Shown: positions 1-8,693, numbered from the stretch's first letter. The stretch: 64,000 nt of DNA from Maritalea myrionectae DSM 19524 (GCF_000423365.1 NZ_AUHV01000003.1:806001-870000), one strand, 5' to 3'. Numbers and translations: made by a program. The notes: generated by a model from the letters alone, not told the origin.

Positions 1-1277
1 CCTTCACCGGGCGCCGACTGCAAATCAATGGTGCCGCCAATCATTTCGATATTGGTGCGCACCACATCCATGCCAACGCCGCGCCCGGACACGCTGGTCA
101 CCGCCTGCGCAGTCGAAAAGCCGGGGTGGAAAATCAATTGATGTGCTTGGCTGTCGGTCATCCCATCAGCATCTGCTGGCGTGATCAACCCGCGCTCCAG
201 CGCTTTTTGCTTGAGCTTTGCCGCATCAAGGCCGCGTCCATCATCACGGATTTCAATGATGATCTGCCCCCCTTGATGAAAAGCATTCAACTCGATCCGC
301 CCCGCCTCCGGCTTGCCTGCTTCGGTGCGGTCAGCAGGTGGTTCAAGCCCGTGATCAGCGGCATTGCGGATCATATGAGTGAGCGGATCTTTAATCTGCT
401 CCAACACCTGTCGATCCAGCTCGGTTTCCTCACCGCTCATCTCCAAATGGATTTGCTTGCCCAACTCCTTGCCTAAATCACGCACAATGCGCGGCATTTT
501 CTGCCACAGTGCGGAAATCGGCTGCATCCGGGTTTTCATCACCCCATCCTGCAATTCCGCAGTTACCGAACACAGGCGCTGCAAAGGCGTGTGATACCTC
601 GCATCTTCATGCTCGCGGCTCACCGCCATCAACTGATTGCGGGTCAGCACCAGCTCCGACACCATGGTCATCAATTGCTCGAGCACGCCCAACTGAACCC
701 GAATGGCCCCTTGAGCCGGTGCGGTCGGCTTGCCCATTTCTGGCGCGGTCAAAGTATTTTGCGGGTCGGTGTCCATTTGCGGTGTTTCGGACAAAGCATC
801 ATCCGGCCCCGGCGCATTGCGAAACGCCTCTTCCAGCGGGTCCAGCGGCACATCGCTGTCGAAAGGTGCTTGGGGACCAAACTGATCTTCCTGCGCGTCA
901 GCCCCCTCTGCCAATCCGTTGAGCGCATCAATGAGCGCTTGATCATCCCCCGCAGGCTCCGCCCCCGCATGGGCTTGCATATGGTCCAACTGCGCTTTGA
1001 TCTGGTCGATAACGTGCAAAATGGTGCTGACACCATCAGCGGTGGGCGGCAGCCCGTCGCGATAACGGCCCATCAGATTTTCCGCCGCATGGGTCAACGC
1101 TTCCATCCGCGGCAGCTCCAAAAAGCCGCATGTGCCTTTGATGGTATGAACCAACCGGAAAACCTGGCGCAATATGGCTTGATCGCTCGGCGCCTGCTCA
1201 AATGCGACCAGCGCCGCATCAATCTGCTCAAGGCTTTCGCCTGTCTCGACAATAAAATCGCTAAGTAACTCGTCCAT
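1..1277 (-). CDS. cheA: CheA-type histidine kinase, 5' part (cut by window edge)
   Basis: Chemotaxis-type histidine autokinase, about 425 residues visible; the C-terminal part lies beyond base 1. The N-terminal HPt domain has the phosphorylatable His44 in the motif HTIKGTCGF. After an acidic linker comes the HATPase domain: the N-box reads LTHMIRNAADHGLE and the G-box SGRGVGMDVV sits near the window edge. Start ATG at 1277. It lies downstream of chpT on the same strand, but chpT has its own terminator between them, so this gene probably has a separate promoter in 1278-1346. Family and orientation are secure. Whether it serves flagellar chemotaxis or the CtrA/ChpT circuit cannot be told, because no cheW, cheY or mcp gene is visible. 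Confidence 0.9.
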   Translation of the reverse strand, partial: MDELLSDFIVETGESLEQIDAALVAFEQAPSDQAILRQVFRLVHTIKGTCGFLELPRMEALTHAAENLMGRYRDGLPPTADGVSTILHVIDQIKAQLDHMQAHAGAEPAGDDQALIDALNGLAEGADAQEDQFGPQAPFDSDVPLDPLEEAFRNAPGPDDALSETPQMDTDPQNTLTAPEMGKPTAPAQGAIRVQLGVLEQLMTMVSELVLTRNQLMAVSREHEDARYHTPLQRLCSVTAELQDGVMKTRMQPISALWQKMPRIVRDLGKELGKQIHLEMSGEETELDRQVLEQIKDPLTHMIRNAADHGLEPPADRTEAGKPEAGRIELNAFHQGGQIIIEIRDDGRGLDAAKLKQKALERGLITPADADGMTDSQAHQLIFHPGFSTAQAVTSVSGRGVGMDVVRTNIEMIGGTIDLQSAPGE

Positions 1278-1346
1278 GAGGATACACCGGCAAAAATCAT
1301 ACAAAATAGATGATCAGCCTGCGCCAGAACGGTTAATGAGGGATTG

Positions 1347-1382
1347 AAAAAACGGCCCCTAAGTAGTCGTACTTAGGGGCCG
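1347..1382 (-). terminator. rho-independent terminator of chpT
   Basis: A perfect 13-bp stem (1353-1365 with 1370-1382) around a 4-nt loop is followed, in the minus direction, by six T residues (complement of 1347-1352). It lies 27 bp after the chpT stop and separates chpT from cheA. Confidence 0.85.
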
Positions 1383-1408
1383 CGAAATCTTTTCGGTGAT
1401 GCTAAAAC

Positions 1409-2056
1409 CTAGCCGGCATATGCATCAAACTCGACCGCTTCATCCACAAGTTCCAGCCGAATTTTGAGCCCACTCTCCCGCGCCAAAAGGCCGGTATAGA
1501 AGGGCTGGATCACTTGGGCATCCACGCGCCCATCTTCCGGCGTGCCGTTCAACAATGCCACATTTCCGCGTGGAATAAAGGTCTTCGGGCCCGTCGCACG
1601 GATCTTAAAGCCTTTATCTTCCGGCGACGCATCATCAAGGCTCACCACGATATTGCCCCCGCGCGGCACAGCGCCCGCAGCAATCAACAGCATGTTCAGC
1701 AGCAGCTTGACCTTGTTTTTGGGCATCAAGACCGGCTCGATCTGCCATTCAATGTCTGCTTTTTCGCCCTCCATATACCCAAGGGCAACTTTCTCCGCAT
1801 CGCGGGTATCAATTTCAGTGCCTTGAGTTGAGGAAGCGCCAAAAGCCAACCGCGCAAATTCCAGTTTTGAACGGGCCTGTTTGGCCGAATTGTTGATCAA
1901 TTCTTGCGCAAACTCTGCCATTTCTGCTTGGTCTGGGTCGCCAAGCACCTCAAGACCATTGCCAATTGCCCCCACCGGACTAATCAAATCATGGCACACC
2001 CGCGAGCACAGCATGGCCGCAAGATCTGGTCCGCTCAATTGCACAATATCCGCCAT
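1409..2056 (-). CDS. chpT: ChpT histidine phosphotransferase
   Basis: Cytoplasmic phosphotransferase that in alphaproteobacteria relays phosphate from the hybrid kinase CckA to CtrA and CpdR, controlling cell-cycle or envelope programmes. The protein is about 215 aa. The conserved segment SRVCHDLISPVGAIGNGLE contains the phospho-accepting His (residue 22). The rest is a degenerate HATPase-like domain without Walker or G-box motifs, as expected for ChpT. ATG at 2056 is preferred because AAGGA lies 6 nt upstream; an in-frame ATG at 2062 falls inside that spacer. It is followed by a strong terminator and then cheA. The CtrA link is family knowledge; ctrA and cckA are not in the window. Confidence 0.9.
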   Translation of the reverse strand: MADIVQLSGPDLAAMLCSRVCHDLISPVGAIGNGLEVLGDPDQAEMAEFAQELINNSAKQARSKLEFARLAFGASSTQGTEIDTRDAEKVALGYMEGEKADIEWQIEPVLMPKNKVKLLLNMLLIAAGAVPRGGNIVVSLDDASPEDKGFKIRATGPKTFIPRGNVALLNGTPEDGRVDAQVIQPFYTGLLARESGLKIRLELVDEAVEFDAYAG

Positions 2057-2182
2057 TTTCATTCCTTAAAGCTGGTTGAACGCGCCAAATGCCTATGTTT
2101 GGTCGCGATTCGCTAGCCCCAAGTTTTACCTGCACACAAACGCGCGGCAACACTGAATACTGAAAATCTTGAGATTTTCCCC

Positions 2183-2713
2183 TTAACGACGCGCCAAACG
2201 AACCTTTAGGCCGTCCCAATTTTGAAGCGCATAGTTCAGCATGGCCGCTTTTTCGACCAAAAACGCTTCACGATTGCCCGGGGAATAGAACAAATAAAGC
2301 CGCTGATTGTGAATGACATAGATGCGGGGATTGCCTTTTGACAAATAACCGCGCGCCACACCGGCCAAGCCGTAGCCACCAAATTGCGGCGCATAAGATT
2401 CCGGCGACGACATAAACACACGTTTGTTCGCCTCATTGGCAAAGAACCAAGAGACGCCTTCCCACTCATATTCGTATTTTGGGGTGCCAGCCAGCGGGTC
2501 CTGCTCGGTGAAATAGCTCACCGGGTCCATGCCCTCAATGGCGGAACCGGACAAGGGATTGGTCACATAAATATCAAGGATAAATCGTTCTGTATTGGCC
2601 GCTGTCGGCGCCACAAGAAAGCCAAGGTTCAAAAGCAAAGAAAAAATGCCCCAAAGCCCTCTTATCGTTAATGTTTGTTTACCGAATTGCCGCATCATTG
2701 CCTTGATTTGCAT
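2183..2713 (-). CDS. YHS-domain protein, exported or membrane-anchored
   Basis: Protein of about 176 aa with a hydrophobic N-terminal segment near residues 19-38 (signal peptide or anchor). A YHS-type domain follows, with the diagnostic run IEGMDPVSYF and then an aromatic stretch with FFANEANKRVF. YHS domains are associated with metal-binding or metal-handling proteins; no substrate can be assigned. It is divergent from eipA, and the 134 bp between them (2714-2847) should hold both promoters. Several Met codons near the N-terminus leave the exact start uncertain. Confidence 0.7.
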   Translation of the reverse strand: MQIKAMMRQFGKQTLTIRGLWGIFSLLLNLGFLVAPTAANTERFILDIYVTNPLSGSAIEGMDPVSYFTEQDPLAGTPKYEYEWEGVSWFFANEANKRVFMSSPESYAPQFGGYGLAGVARGYLSKGNPRIYVIHNQRLYLFYSPGNREAFLVEKAAMLNYALQNWDGLKVRLARR

Positions 2714-2847
2714 CTATTCTGGTTGCAATCGGCACGATTCTACCAACAAGGGATGACGCCAAAGTTAATGCAACACTATTCTTTTGCATCAATACTTCGC
2801 CAAAGAAGGTTGGAGCAGCGGAAAAAGCTTAAAGGACTGCATGTGCA

Positions 2848-3420
2848 ATGATTAAGCGCCTCGCTTTAATACTCTCAATTCTTGTCACCTTCACCTTCGC
2901 TCCACTCAGCGCCAACGCGCAAACTGGCGCGTTGTCGGATAACTATTCGACCGACGAACTGGTGGATGCGGGTGGTCAATTCTTCGGCAAAGTATCGCAA
3001 GGCCTTGCCTCTGTGGTGGAACGCGCAGCGTCAAATTATGGCCTGCCAAACGGCTATATTTTGGGCCAGGAAGGCTCTGCTGCCCTGTTCGGTGGCGTAC
3101 GCTATGGCGAAGGACAGCTTTACACCAAGAACGCAGGCAACCATTCACTCTTCTGGCAGGGGCCTACCCTTGGCTTTGATATTGGTGCTGATGGTTCCAA
3201 GGTGATGATGCTGGTTTATAATTTGCCGTCCACCAATGCCATTTATGGCCGCTATCCCGGTGTGGAAGGCTCTGCCTATATGGTCGGCGGCCTCGGCATG
3301 ACCGTTATGAAGTATAAAGACGTCTATATCGTGCCAATCCGCTCCGGCGTTGGCGCCCGTCTTGGGGTGAATGTTGGCTATCTAAAATTTACCCAACAGC
3401 CCACATGGAATCCCCTATAA
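2848..3420 (+). CDS. eipA: EipA / DUF1134 envelope protein
   Basis: Secreted protein of 190 aa with a clear signal peptide (hydrophobic residues 5-22, ANAQT cleavage region). The body matches DUF1134, with glycine-rich segments such as GGVRYGEGQL and GLGMTVMKYKD and an essentially full family length. The Brucella member EipA is a periplasmic beta-barrel protein needed for envelope integrity and is under CtrA control, which fits the chpT neighbour. The start ATG at 2848 has AAGGA about 11 nt upstream, a long spacer. It is followed by an inverted repeat that may end transcription. Confidence 0.85.
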   Translation: MIKRLALILSILVTFTFAPLSANAQTGALSDNYSTDELVDAGGQFFGKVSQGLASVVERAASNYGLPNGYILGQEGSAALFGGVRYGEGQLYTKNAGNHSLFWQGPTLGFDIGADGSKVMMLVYNLPSTNAIYGRYPGVEGSAYMVGGLGMTVMKYKDVYIVPIRSGVGARLGVNVGYLKFTQQPTWNPL

Positions 3421-3444
3421 GCGCTTGAGCGCTCTTCACATTCT

Positions 3445-3491
3445 CTCAGGTCACTGTAGTTAACTATTTAGCAACATAGTGGTGACCTGAG
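3445..3491 (+). terminator. inverted repeat after eipA, possible terminator
   Basis: Ten-base arms CTCAGGTCAC (3445-3454) and GTGACCTGAG (3482-3491) are perfectly complementary around a 27-nt spacer. No uninterrupted U-tract follows, only TTATTTCTT. It could be a weak terminator of eipA or a DNA-binding site upstream of the 3577 gene. Confidence 0.4.
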
Positions 3492-3576
3492 CTGTTATTT
3501 CTTGTAAACTGCACCATATAAGATTACGTCAATGGAGCGTACGCAAAGTCCGCGTGCTGCTTCAGGGAGTTGGTGC

Positions 3577-4725
3577 ATGTTAATCGAGAATTTGATGTTT
3601 GCCGCACTTGGCTTTTTGTGTGCATCAATTCTTGCGCTCCTTATCATGCCGTCTGTTTGGCGCCGTGCTGTGCGCCTCACCAAGCGCCGCATCGCCGCCG
3701 CAACCCCCGTTACCCTCACCGAATTCAAGGCTGAAAAAGACCAACTGCGCGCAAAATATGCTTTGGACATGCGCAAGCTGGAACTGCAACTTGACGATTT
3801 GCGCAACAAGCGCGCAGCGCATTTGCACGAACTCACGGAAATGCGCGAAACGCTGGAACTGCAAACCCGCGAATATGATGAAGCCATCTCCATTGCAGAT
3901 GAAATGGAAGACCGCAATGAGAGCCTGCGCGATCAGGTACGTGCCTATGAGGTGGAAACGACCAACCTGTCTCAGCGCCTGCGCGCCCGTGAACGTGACT
4001 TGGCCGACAAAATCCAGGAATTGGATGAGGCACGCGCCGTGGCCAACATTGCCAATTCCGCCACTATCTCAGCATTCAACGACGCCAAAATGACTGGCGA
4101 TTATGACCGCGACACCGGCAATTTGATCAATGCTGTGCAAGTGCAAAAGCAACGCGCCGATAATCTTGAAAAACGCTTTCAAGCCAGCGTGGAGCAGATC
4201 AAGCAGATTAAGGCCAAATACAAACTCTCCGCCGAAGATTTGCTGGACAATGGCATTCCTGACCTGATTGACGAGGCCGAGGCCCAAATTCGCATCACAG
4301 CGGAACGGTTCAAACGTATTTCTGAAGAAGGATTGCGAGACGAAGAAACCGTGCGCCCACAGCCTCAAGAAGCGGCGCCGACTTTGGCCTCAGAACTTTC
4401 ACTTGAAGATGAGCTTAATGATATTGGCGGCCGCATCAAAGACATTGAAGAAGATATTTTGGCCAATTTTGATGCCCCAAATGGTGATCATGACGCCCTG
4501 CGCCGTCGCCTTGAGGACCTCGCCGTAGATGTGAGCCACATCGTTTATGCCAATGATGCAGACGCGCCTGAAGAGCACGAAGAAAGCCTGTTTGACCGCG
4601 TGCGCAAATATGCCGATGAAGGCCTTGAAGAGCTGGACACGCCTGAACCCGCAAGCGAGGGCACCCGCTCAGGTCGCGTGTCTGATCGCATGGAGGCGCT
4701 GAAACGCGTCGCTGGCCAACAATAA
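3577..4725 (+). CDS. membrane-anchored coiled-coil protein, unknown function
   Basis: A protein of 382 aa that I do not recognise as a named family. One N-terminal transmembrane helix (about residues 4-24) is followed by a basic stretch. A long charged coiled coil (roughly residues 45-190) and an acidic, E/D-rich tail of about 120 residues come next. The layout suggests a bitopic inner-membrane protein with a cytoplasmic coiled coil, as in scaffolds of envelope or division complexes, but this is inference. ATG at 3577 is chosen because AGGGAG lies 7 nt upstream; an in-frame ATG at 3532 has no good ribosome site. Its neighbours (chpT, eipA) hint at an envelope role. Confidence 0.75.
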   Translation: MLIENLMFAALGFLCASILALLIMPSVWRRAVRLTKRRIAAATPVTLTEFKAEKDQLRAKYALDMRKLELQLDDLRNKRAAHLHELTEMRETLELQTREYDEAISIADEMEDRNESLRDQVRAYEVETTNLSQRLRARERDLADKIQELDEARAVANIANSATISAFNDAKMTGDYDRDTGNLINAVQVQKQRADNLEKRFQASVEQIKQIKAKYKLSAEDLLDNGIPDLIDEAEAQIRITAERFKRISEEGLRDEETVRPQPQEAAPTLASELSLEDELNDIGGRIKDIEEDILANFDAPNGDHDALRRRLEDLAVDVSHIVYANDADAPEEHEESLFDRVRKYADEGLEELDTPEPASEGTRSGRVSDRMEALKRVAGQQ

Positions 4726-4734
4726 ATCGGCCGA

Positions 4735-5091
4735 CTATTCAGAAATCTCTGGAGTAAAACGAATATCGCGGATCACGTTGCCGGTTTTCGCATCCACGAT
4801 GCGCACCACTGTTTCCCCTTCAACATCCAAGGTGAGTGTGATGGTGCCGGATTGGGCGACAGCGTTGCGCACTTCAGCCCCTTGGGGCAGCGCGATTGAC
4901 TGCGCCTGATATTGATCGGCGCTAGAATTTTGCATCACGCGATAGACAAGTGCGCCCGCAACAGCGATAAAGCCCACCAACATTATCATGATCGACACAC
5001 CAAAGGACCGCCGCGCCCGGTTGATCACCGCCTCGGCTTCTGGCGTAAGCTCTTCTTTGGGTTGATCAGTATTAGGACTATTATTCGTCAT
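4735..5091 (-). CDS. small single-pass membrane protein (DUF6476-like)
   Basis: Protein of 118 aa: a hydrophilic N-terminus of about 35 residues, one transmembrane helix (about 35-56), and a small C-terminal beta-rich domain ending DIRFTPEISE. From memory it resembles the protein annotated DUF6476 that sits divergent from rluD in rhizobial genomes; I cannot confirm this here. The start ATG (5091-5089) overlaps the rluD start ATG (5090-5092) on the other strand, so each gene's promoter must lie in the other's coding sequence if both starts are right. A longer reading frame upstream to 5283 lies wholly inside rluD and is rejected. Confidence 0.75.
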   Translation of the reverse strand: MTNNSPNTDQPKEELTPEAEAVINRARRSFGVSIMIMLVGFIAVAGALVYRVMQNSSADQYQAQSIALPQGAEVRNAVAQSGTITLTLDVEGETVVRIVDAKTGNVIRDIRFTPEISE

Positions 5092-6118
5092 GACCGCAGA
5101 CTCCTCGGACGCGCAAGACACGCTAAACTTTACCGTTACCCCCGAATGGGTGGGAAAACGGCTGGATGTGGTTGTGGCCCATTTTGCGCAGGATATCAGC
5201 CGCTCTCGCTGCCAAGATCTGATCCGCCAAGATGCGCTCACCATTGATGGCGCGACCATAAGCGAGCCGAAATACCGCGTCAAACAAGATCAACAGATCA
5301 ACTTGATTTTACCCCCACCTGTTGATGCCGCTCCCCTCGCCCAAAATATCACCTTGGATATTTTACATGAGGACGATGCACTGATCGTGATCAACAAACC
5401 GGCCAACATGGTGGTGCACCCGGCCCCGGGGCTGGATGAAGACACATTGGTCAACGCCCTGCTCTATCATTGCGGCGACAGCCTCGTCGGCATTGGCGGC
5501 GTTAAGCGCCCTGGCATCGTGCATCGGCTAGATAAAGACACAACGGGCGTCATCGTGGTGGCCAAAACCGAGCAGGCACACAATCACTTGGCCGCGCAAT
5601 TTGCTGATCATGGGCGCACGGGACCGTTGGAACGCGAATATATCGCATTGGTGTGGGCCGAGCCGCGCCCGCCCAAAGGCCGAATTGAAACCCAAATTGG
5701 ACGCGACCCCAAAAATCGCACCAAACAGGCTGTGCTTAAAGAAGGCGGCCGCAACGCCATCACCCATTTTAAGCTCGACCATGTTTTTGGCGGCCACAAA
5801 TGGACGGTTGCGCGCGTCAAATGTCGTCTCGAAACCGGGCGAACCCATCAGATCCGGGTCCACATGACCCATATTGGTCACCCCCTTTTGGGTGACGCCA
5901 ACTATGGCATTGGCATGGAAAGCAAGATCCGCAATCTGCCCATGCCCGCGCAACAAGCGCTCAAAGCGCTCAACCGGCAAGCGCTGCACGCTGCATTGTT
6001 GGGCTTTGAGCACCCCGTTACCAAGGAAAAAATGGTATTCACCGCGCCGCTGCCTAAAGACATGTCAGAACTTGAATCTGCGCTTTCAGCGGCGTCTGAA
6101 GATGATTTTTCACAATAA
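5090..6118 (+). CDS. rluD: ribosomal large-subunit pseudouridine synthase RluD
   Basis: RluA-family pseudouridine synthase of 342 aa. An N-terminal S4-like RNA-binding domain (about residues 12-75) precedes the catalytic domain. The signature HRLDKDTTG contains the catalytic Asp. Later conserved runs include EREY and the segment TGRTHQIRVHM. RluD isomerises uridines in helix 69 of 23S rRNA. In this bacterial group it is typically next to rpoH, as here. The start ATG overlaps the divergent gene's start, and the nearest purine-rich site, AGGAC, is about 11 nt upstream. Confidence 0.9.
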   Translation: MTADSSDAQDTLNFTVTPEWVGKRLDVVVAHFAQDISRSRCQDLIRQDALTIDGATISEPKYRVKQDQQINLILPPPVDAAPLAQNITLDILHEDDALIVINKPANMVVHPAPGLDEDTLVNALLYHCGDSLVGIGGVKRPGIVHRLDKDTTGVIVVAKTEQAHNHLAAQFADHGRTGPLEREYIALVWAEPRPPKGRIETQIGRDPKNRTKQAVLKEGGRNAITHFKLDHVFGGHKWTVARVKCRLETGRTHQIRVHMTHIGHPLLGDANYGIGMESKIRNLPMPAQQALKALNRQALHAALLGFEHPVTKEKMVFTAPLPKDMSELESALSAASEDDFSQ

Positions 6119-6286
6119 ATACAAATTTGCATGATATTTTTTCAACTTTAGGGGATGAAATACCCTATATCGAACCTATATAGTGAACGAGCTAATTGAT
6201 TTTCCGCGTGTTCGAGTTCGAAGCGCACAATTGCCGTTTGATGCGCAAAGCATAAATGGCGATCATGGTAGGAGTGAGGGTGCTTT

Positions 6287-7159
6287 ATGGCCCAGTCTAA
6301 TTTGCCGACACTGACATCCGATAGTGGATTGTCACGCTATTTGCAGGAGATCCGCCGGTTCCCAATGCTGGAACCTGACGAGGAGTTTATGCTCGCCAAA
6401 CGTTATAAAGAGCATGAAGACCCTGAAGCAGCACAAAAACTCATCACTTCACATTTGCGCCTCGTGGCGAAAATCGCCATGGGGTATCGTGGCTATGGCC
6501 TGCCCATTTCTGAAGTTATTTCCGAGGGCAATGTCGGCCTGATGCAGGCGGTGAAACGCTTTGAACCGGATAAAGGCTTCCGCTTGGCCACCTACGCCAT
6601 GTGGTGGATCCGCGCCTCCATTCAAGAATATGTCTTGCGCTCCTGGTCATTGGTGAAAATCGGCACCACGGCAGCGCAGAAGCGTTTGTTCTTTAACCTG
6701 CGCAAAGTGAAAGGCCAATTGGCCGCGCTTGAAGATGGCGCGCTGCACCCGGATCAAATCAAACAGATCGCCACCACCCTATCGGTTTCCGAAGATGAAG
6801 TGGTGTCTATGAATGAACGCCTCACGGGCGACGCTTCGCTGAACGCACCCATGCGCTCTGACGAAGGGGCCTCACAATGGCAAGACTGGTTGGTGGACGA
6901 AGCCCCCAGCCAGGAAAAAGTGCTCGGTGACAGTCAAGAATTTGACGAGCGCATGCAATTGCTGAAAGACGCAATGAATGTGCTCAATGAGCGGGAGCAA
7001 AAAATCTTTGAAGCCCGCCGCCTGAAAGAGCCGCCATTGACGTTGGAGGAGCTGGCGCAGGAGTTCGACGTTTCTCGCGAACGTATCCGCCAGATCGAAG
7101 TGCGGGCGTTTGAAAAAGTGCAAGCTGAAGTTAAGCGCGCCATGCTGGAAAACGCCTAA
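6287..7159 (+). CDS. rpoH: RNA polymerase heat-shock sigma factor RpoH (sigma-32)
   Basis: Sigma factor of 290 aa, normal for alphaproteobacterial RpoH. Visible regions are: region 1.2/2.1 with SRYLQEIRRFPML; region 2.4 with ATYAMWWIRASIQEYVLRSW; the RpoH box QKRLFFNLRKV; and a C-terminal region 4 helix-turn-helix ending SRERIRQIEVRAFEKV. It directs transcription of chaperone and protease genes such as ftsH, also in this window. TAGGAG stands just upstream of the ATG. The 168 bp after rluD (6119-6286) are AT-rich with two TATAT elements, so an own promoter is likely, but I cannot assign its class. It is convergent with the PaiB-like gene with only 12 bp between stops and no terminator hairpin. 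Confidence 0.93.
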   Translation: MAQSNLPTLTSDSGLSRYLQEIRRFPMLEPDEEFMLAKRYKEHEDPEAAQKLITSHLRLVAKIAMGYRGYGLPISEVISEGNVGLMQAVKRFEPDKGFRLATYAMWWIRASIQEYVLRSWSLVKIGTTAAQKRLFFNLRKVKGQLAALEDGALHPDQIKQIATTLSVSEDEVVSMNERLTGDASLNAPMRSDEGASQWQDWLVDEAPSQEKVLGDSQEFDERMQLLKDAMNVLNEREQKIFEARRLKEPPLTLEELAQEFDVSRERIRQIEVRAFEKVQAEVKRAMLENA

Positions 7160-7171
7160 CCCAACGCCAAT

Positions 7172-7801
7172 CTATTGTTTTGAGCTGATGAGGTCTGCCA
7201 TATGCAGCGCCTCGTCATTGCCTTCCCCGCGCAATCCCGCAACAACGCCTTGCTGATCGGCGGCGGCACGATTTTGGCTGACTTTCCATTTGCCCACCAT
7301 GTCGGTGATCCGCAATTCCACCCCGTAAATGCCCTTAAGCTGTCGCGTCGTAAATTCATCAGGAGCATCGTCAACAGACCATGGCGCGTCCCGCCCTGCT
7401 TCCATCTGATCGGTCAGGCCGTTCAGTTGCGATAACAGCCAGTCGGCATCCTCGTGAAAATGCAACGTGCCGCGCAAATGCGCCACCATATAATTATAGG
7501 TGGGCACCTCTTTGCCATGCTCTTTTTTGCCCGGATACCAGTTGGGGGTGATGTAGTGCGTTGGCCCTTGGAAAATCGCCAGCGCTTCTTGCCCGTCATC
7601 CATGCGCTTTATCAAATCATTGGCCCGCGCCAAATGCGCCAGCAAAACCGGCGCCCCATTTTGCGTTTTCCAAATCATCGGCACATGATTGACGATCGGC
7701 ACGCCCTCCCCATTGCAGGCCAACATGGCCAAGGGATGGCGTTGCACCAATTGCCGCAACACCTCGGGGCGATCTTCCTTAAAAGCGGGGGGCTGATACA
7801 T
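7172..7801 (-). CDS. FMN-binding PaiB-family protein
   Basis: PaiB-like flavin-binding split-barrel protein of 209 aa, a full-length family match: N-terminal MYQPPAF, then HLARAND, FQGPTHYITPNWY and VPTYNY motifs. The Bacillus member was described as a negative regulator of sporulation and protease genes, and the family is often annotated 'FMN-binding negative transcriptional regulator'. No DNA-binding motif is evident, so an enzymatic or flavin-sensing role is equally possible. Its start overlaps the 3' end of the thiamine pyrophosphokinase gene by 23 bp, suggesting a two-gene transcript. Confidence 0.85.
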   Translation of the reverse strand: MYQPPAFKEDRPEVLRQLVQRHPLAMLACNGEGVPIVNHVPMIWKTQNGAPVLLAHLARANDLIKRMDDGQEALAIFQGPTHYITPNWYPGKKEHGKEVPTYNYMVAHLRGTLHFHEDADWLLSQLNGLTDQMEAGRDAPWSVDDAPDEFTTRQLKGIYGVELRITDMVGKWKVSQNRAAADQQGVVAGLRGEGNDEALHMADLISSKQ

Positions 7802-8489
7802 TTGACATCTCTATTTCAGTTAAAACGTCCAAAAATTGATTGGGCAAAATCAACAAATAGGGCTGAGCATGGTCGCCATGGGGAACAATTTCAATGTTCG
7901 GCTCCACCGCGCAATTGGAAGTGCTGATCACATCGCCCTGCGCCAAACATAGCCCATCAAGCGGATATGCCAACCCCTTGGAATAGTCCATTTCAATAGC
8001 CGACAGGGGATAAACGGATATCCGCGTCTCAACAGGCACATCAAATGAAACCGGGCCGGAAATCACCGCGATCACATCGGTTTCATCCACCAGGATCAGT
8101 TTTTTGGTCTGCCCGTATTTTTGCGCCGCATGTAAGGCTGCCAACGAATGATCGAACCGTTTGCCGATCATGCCCAGGCAAATATAGGTCGGCGCCTTGG
8201 TCCGATAGAGGCATTTTTCAAAGTCCGTTGTGGCCTGTTCCGGCACATGCACAATTTGCGTTTTCTTCGGCAAATTATGCACAGGCACATATGAATCCAT
8301 ATCGCCAATGATCGCCGCAATCGGCACCCCGGCCGCCAGCGCCACATGCGCCGCCCCATCCGCCGCCACCACGGGATAGCCTTTGGCCACCAAGCGCTGC
8401 AGTTCGGCAATTTCAACGAACCCGCCACCCAACACAACAACAGGCGTATCGTACTCTAACTCGGGAAAAACGTGGTTATCTTGCCGCAT
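7779..8489 (-). CDS. thiN: thiamine diphosphokinase (ThiN/TPK type)
   Basis: Converts thiamine plus ATP to thiamine diphosphate in the cytoplasm. The protein is 236 aa. Family motifs are ADGAAHVAL near residue 43, GDMDS in the substrate region, TTDFEKCL, GMIGKRFDHSLAALH, and a C-terminal beta-rich thiamine-binding part with GLAYPLDGL and STSN. It is divergent from the TPP riboswitch and thiBPQ operon, so imported thiamine would be activated by a neighbouring gene product. The symbol follows Bacillus usage. No riboswitch is seen on its own strand in the 204 bp divergent region. Confidence 0.85.
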   Translation of the reverse strand: MRQDNHVFPELEYDTPVVVLGGGFVEIAELQRLVAKGYPVVAADGAAHVALAAGVPIAAIIGDMDSYVPVHNLPKKTQIVHVPEQATTDFEKCLYRTKAPTYICLGMIGKRFDHSLAALHAAQKYGQTKKLILVDETDVIAVISGPVSFDVPVETRISVYPLSAIEMDYSKGLAYPLDGLCLAQGDVISTSNCAVEPNIEIVPHGDHAQPYLLILPNQFLDVLTEIEMSNVSAPRF

Positions 8490-8531
8490 ATTCGCTCTTG
8501 AATCTTATTCCATTTCAGATAGGTTGGCCCT

Positions 8532-8609
8532 GTCTCACTGGGGTGCTCATACGATGAGCTGAGAATTCACCCATTGAACCTGAACCAGGTCATGCTGGCG
8601 GAGGGAGTT
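8532..8609 (+). promoter_or_regulatory. TPP riboswitch (THI-box) aptamer
   Basis: Near-consensus thiamine-pyrophosphate aptamer: ACTGGGGTGCTC, then GCTGAGAA, ACCCATTGAACCTGA, CCAGGTCATGCTGGCG and GGAGGGAG in the canonical order and spacing. It lies in the 5' leader of thiBPQ. A weak sigma-70-like promoter (TTGAAT at 8498, TAGGTT at 8520, 16-nt spacer) is placed just upstream. Binding of TPP should reduce expression of the thiamine importer. Confidence 0.95.
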
Positions 8610-8641
8610 TGAGCGACACGGAACCAAGTTCCCGCCTTCGA

Positions 8642-8691
8642 CTTTCCCCTTTCAAGCACGATCGCAATATGTCCTGTTTCCAAGGAGAAAG
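8642..8691 (+). promoter_or_regulatory. probable Shine-Dalgarno-sequestering expression platform of the TPP riboswitch
   Basis: CTTTCCCCTT at 8642-8651 can pair with the thiB ribosome site AAGGAGAAAG at 8682-8691 in 9 of 10 positions. No GC-rich hairpin with a U-tract is seen between the aptamer and thiB. This points to translational rather than transcriptional control. The pairing is read from sequence; the switching mechanism is inferred. Confidence 0.55.
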
Positions 8692-8693
8692 AA

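Noticed and set aside
6119-6286. CTTT...CCCTATAT at 6146-6170 as an autoregulatory RpoH promoter of rpoH
   Set aside because: The spacing between CTTT and CCCTATAT is 13 nt, shorter than the usual RpoH promoter spacing, and the -35 lacks the G of CTTG. The region is AT-rich enough for chance matches.
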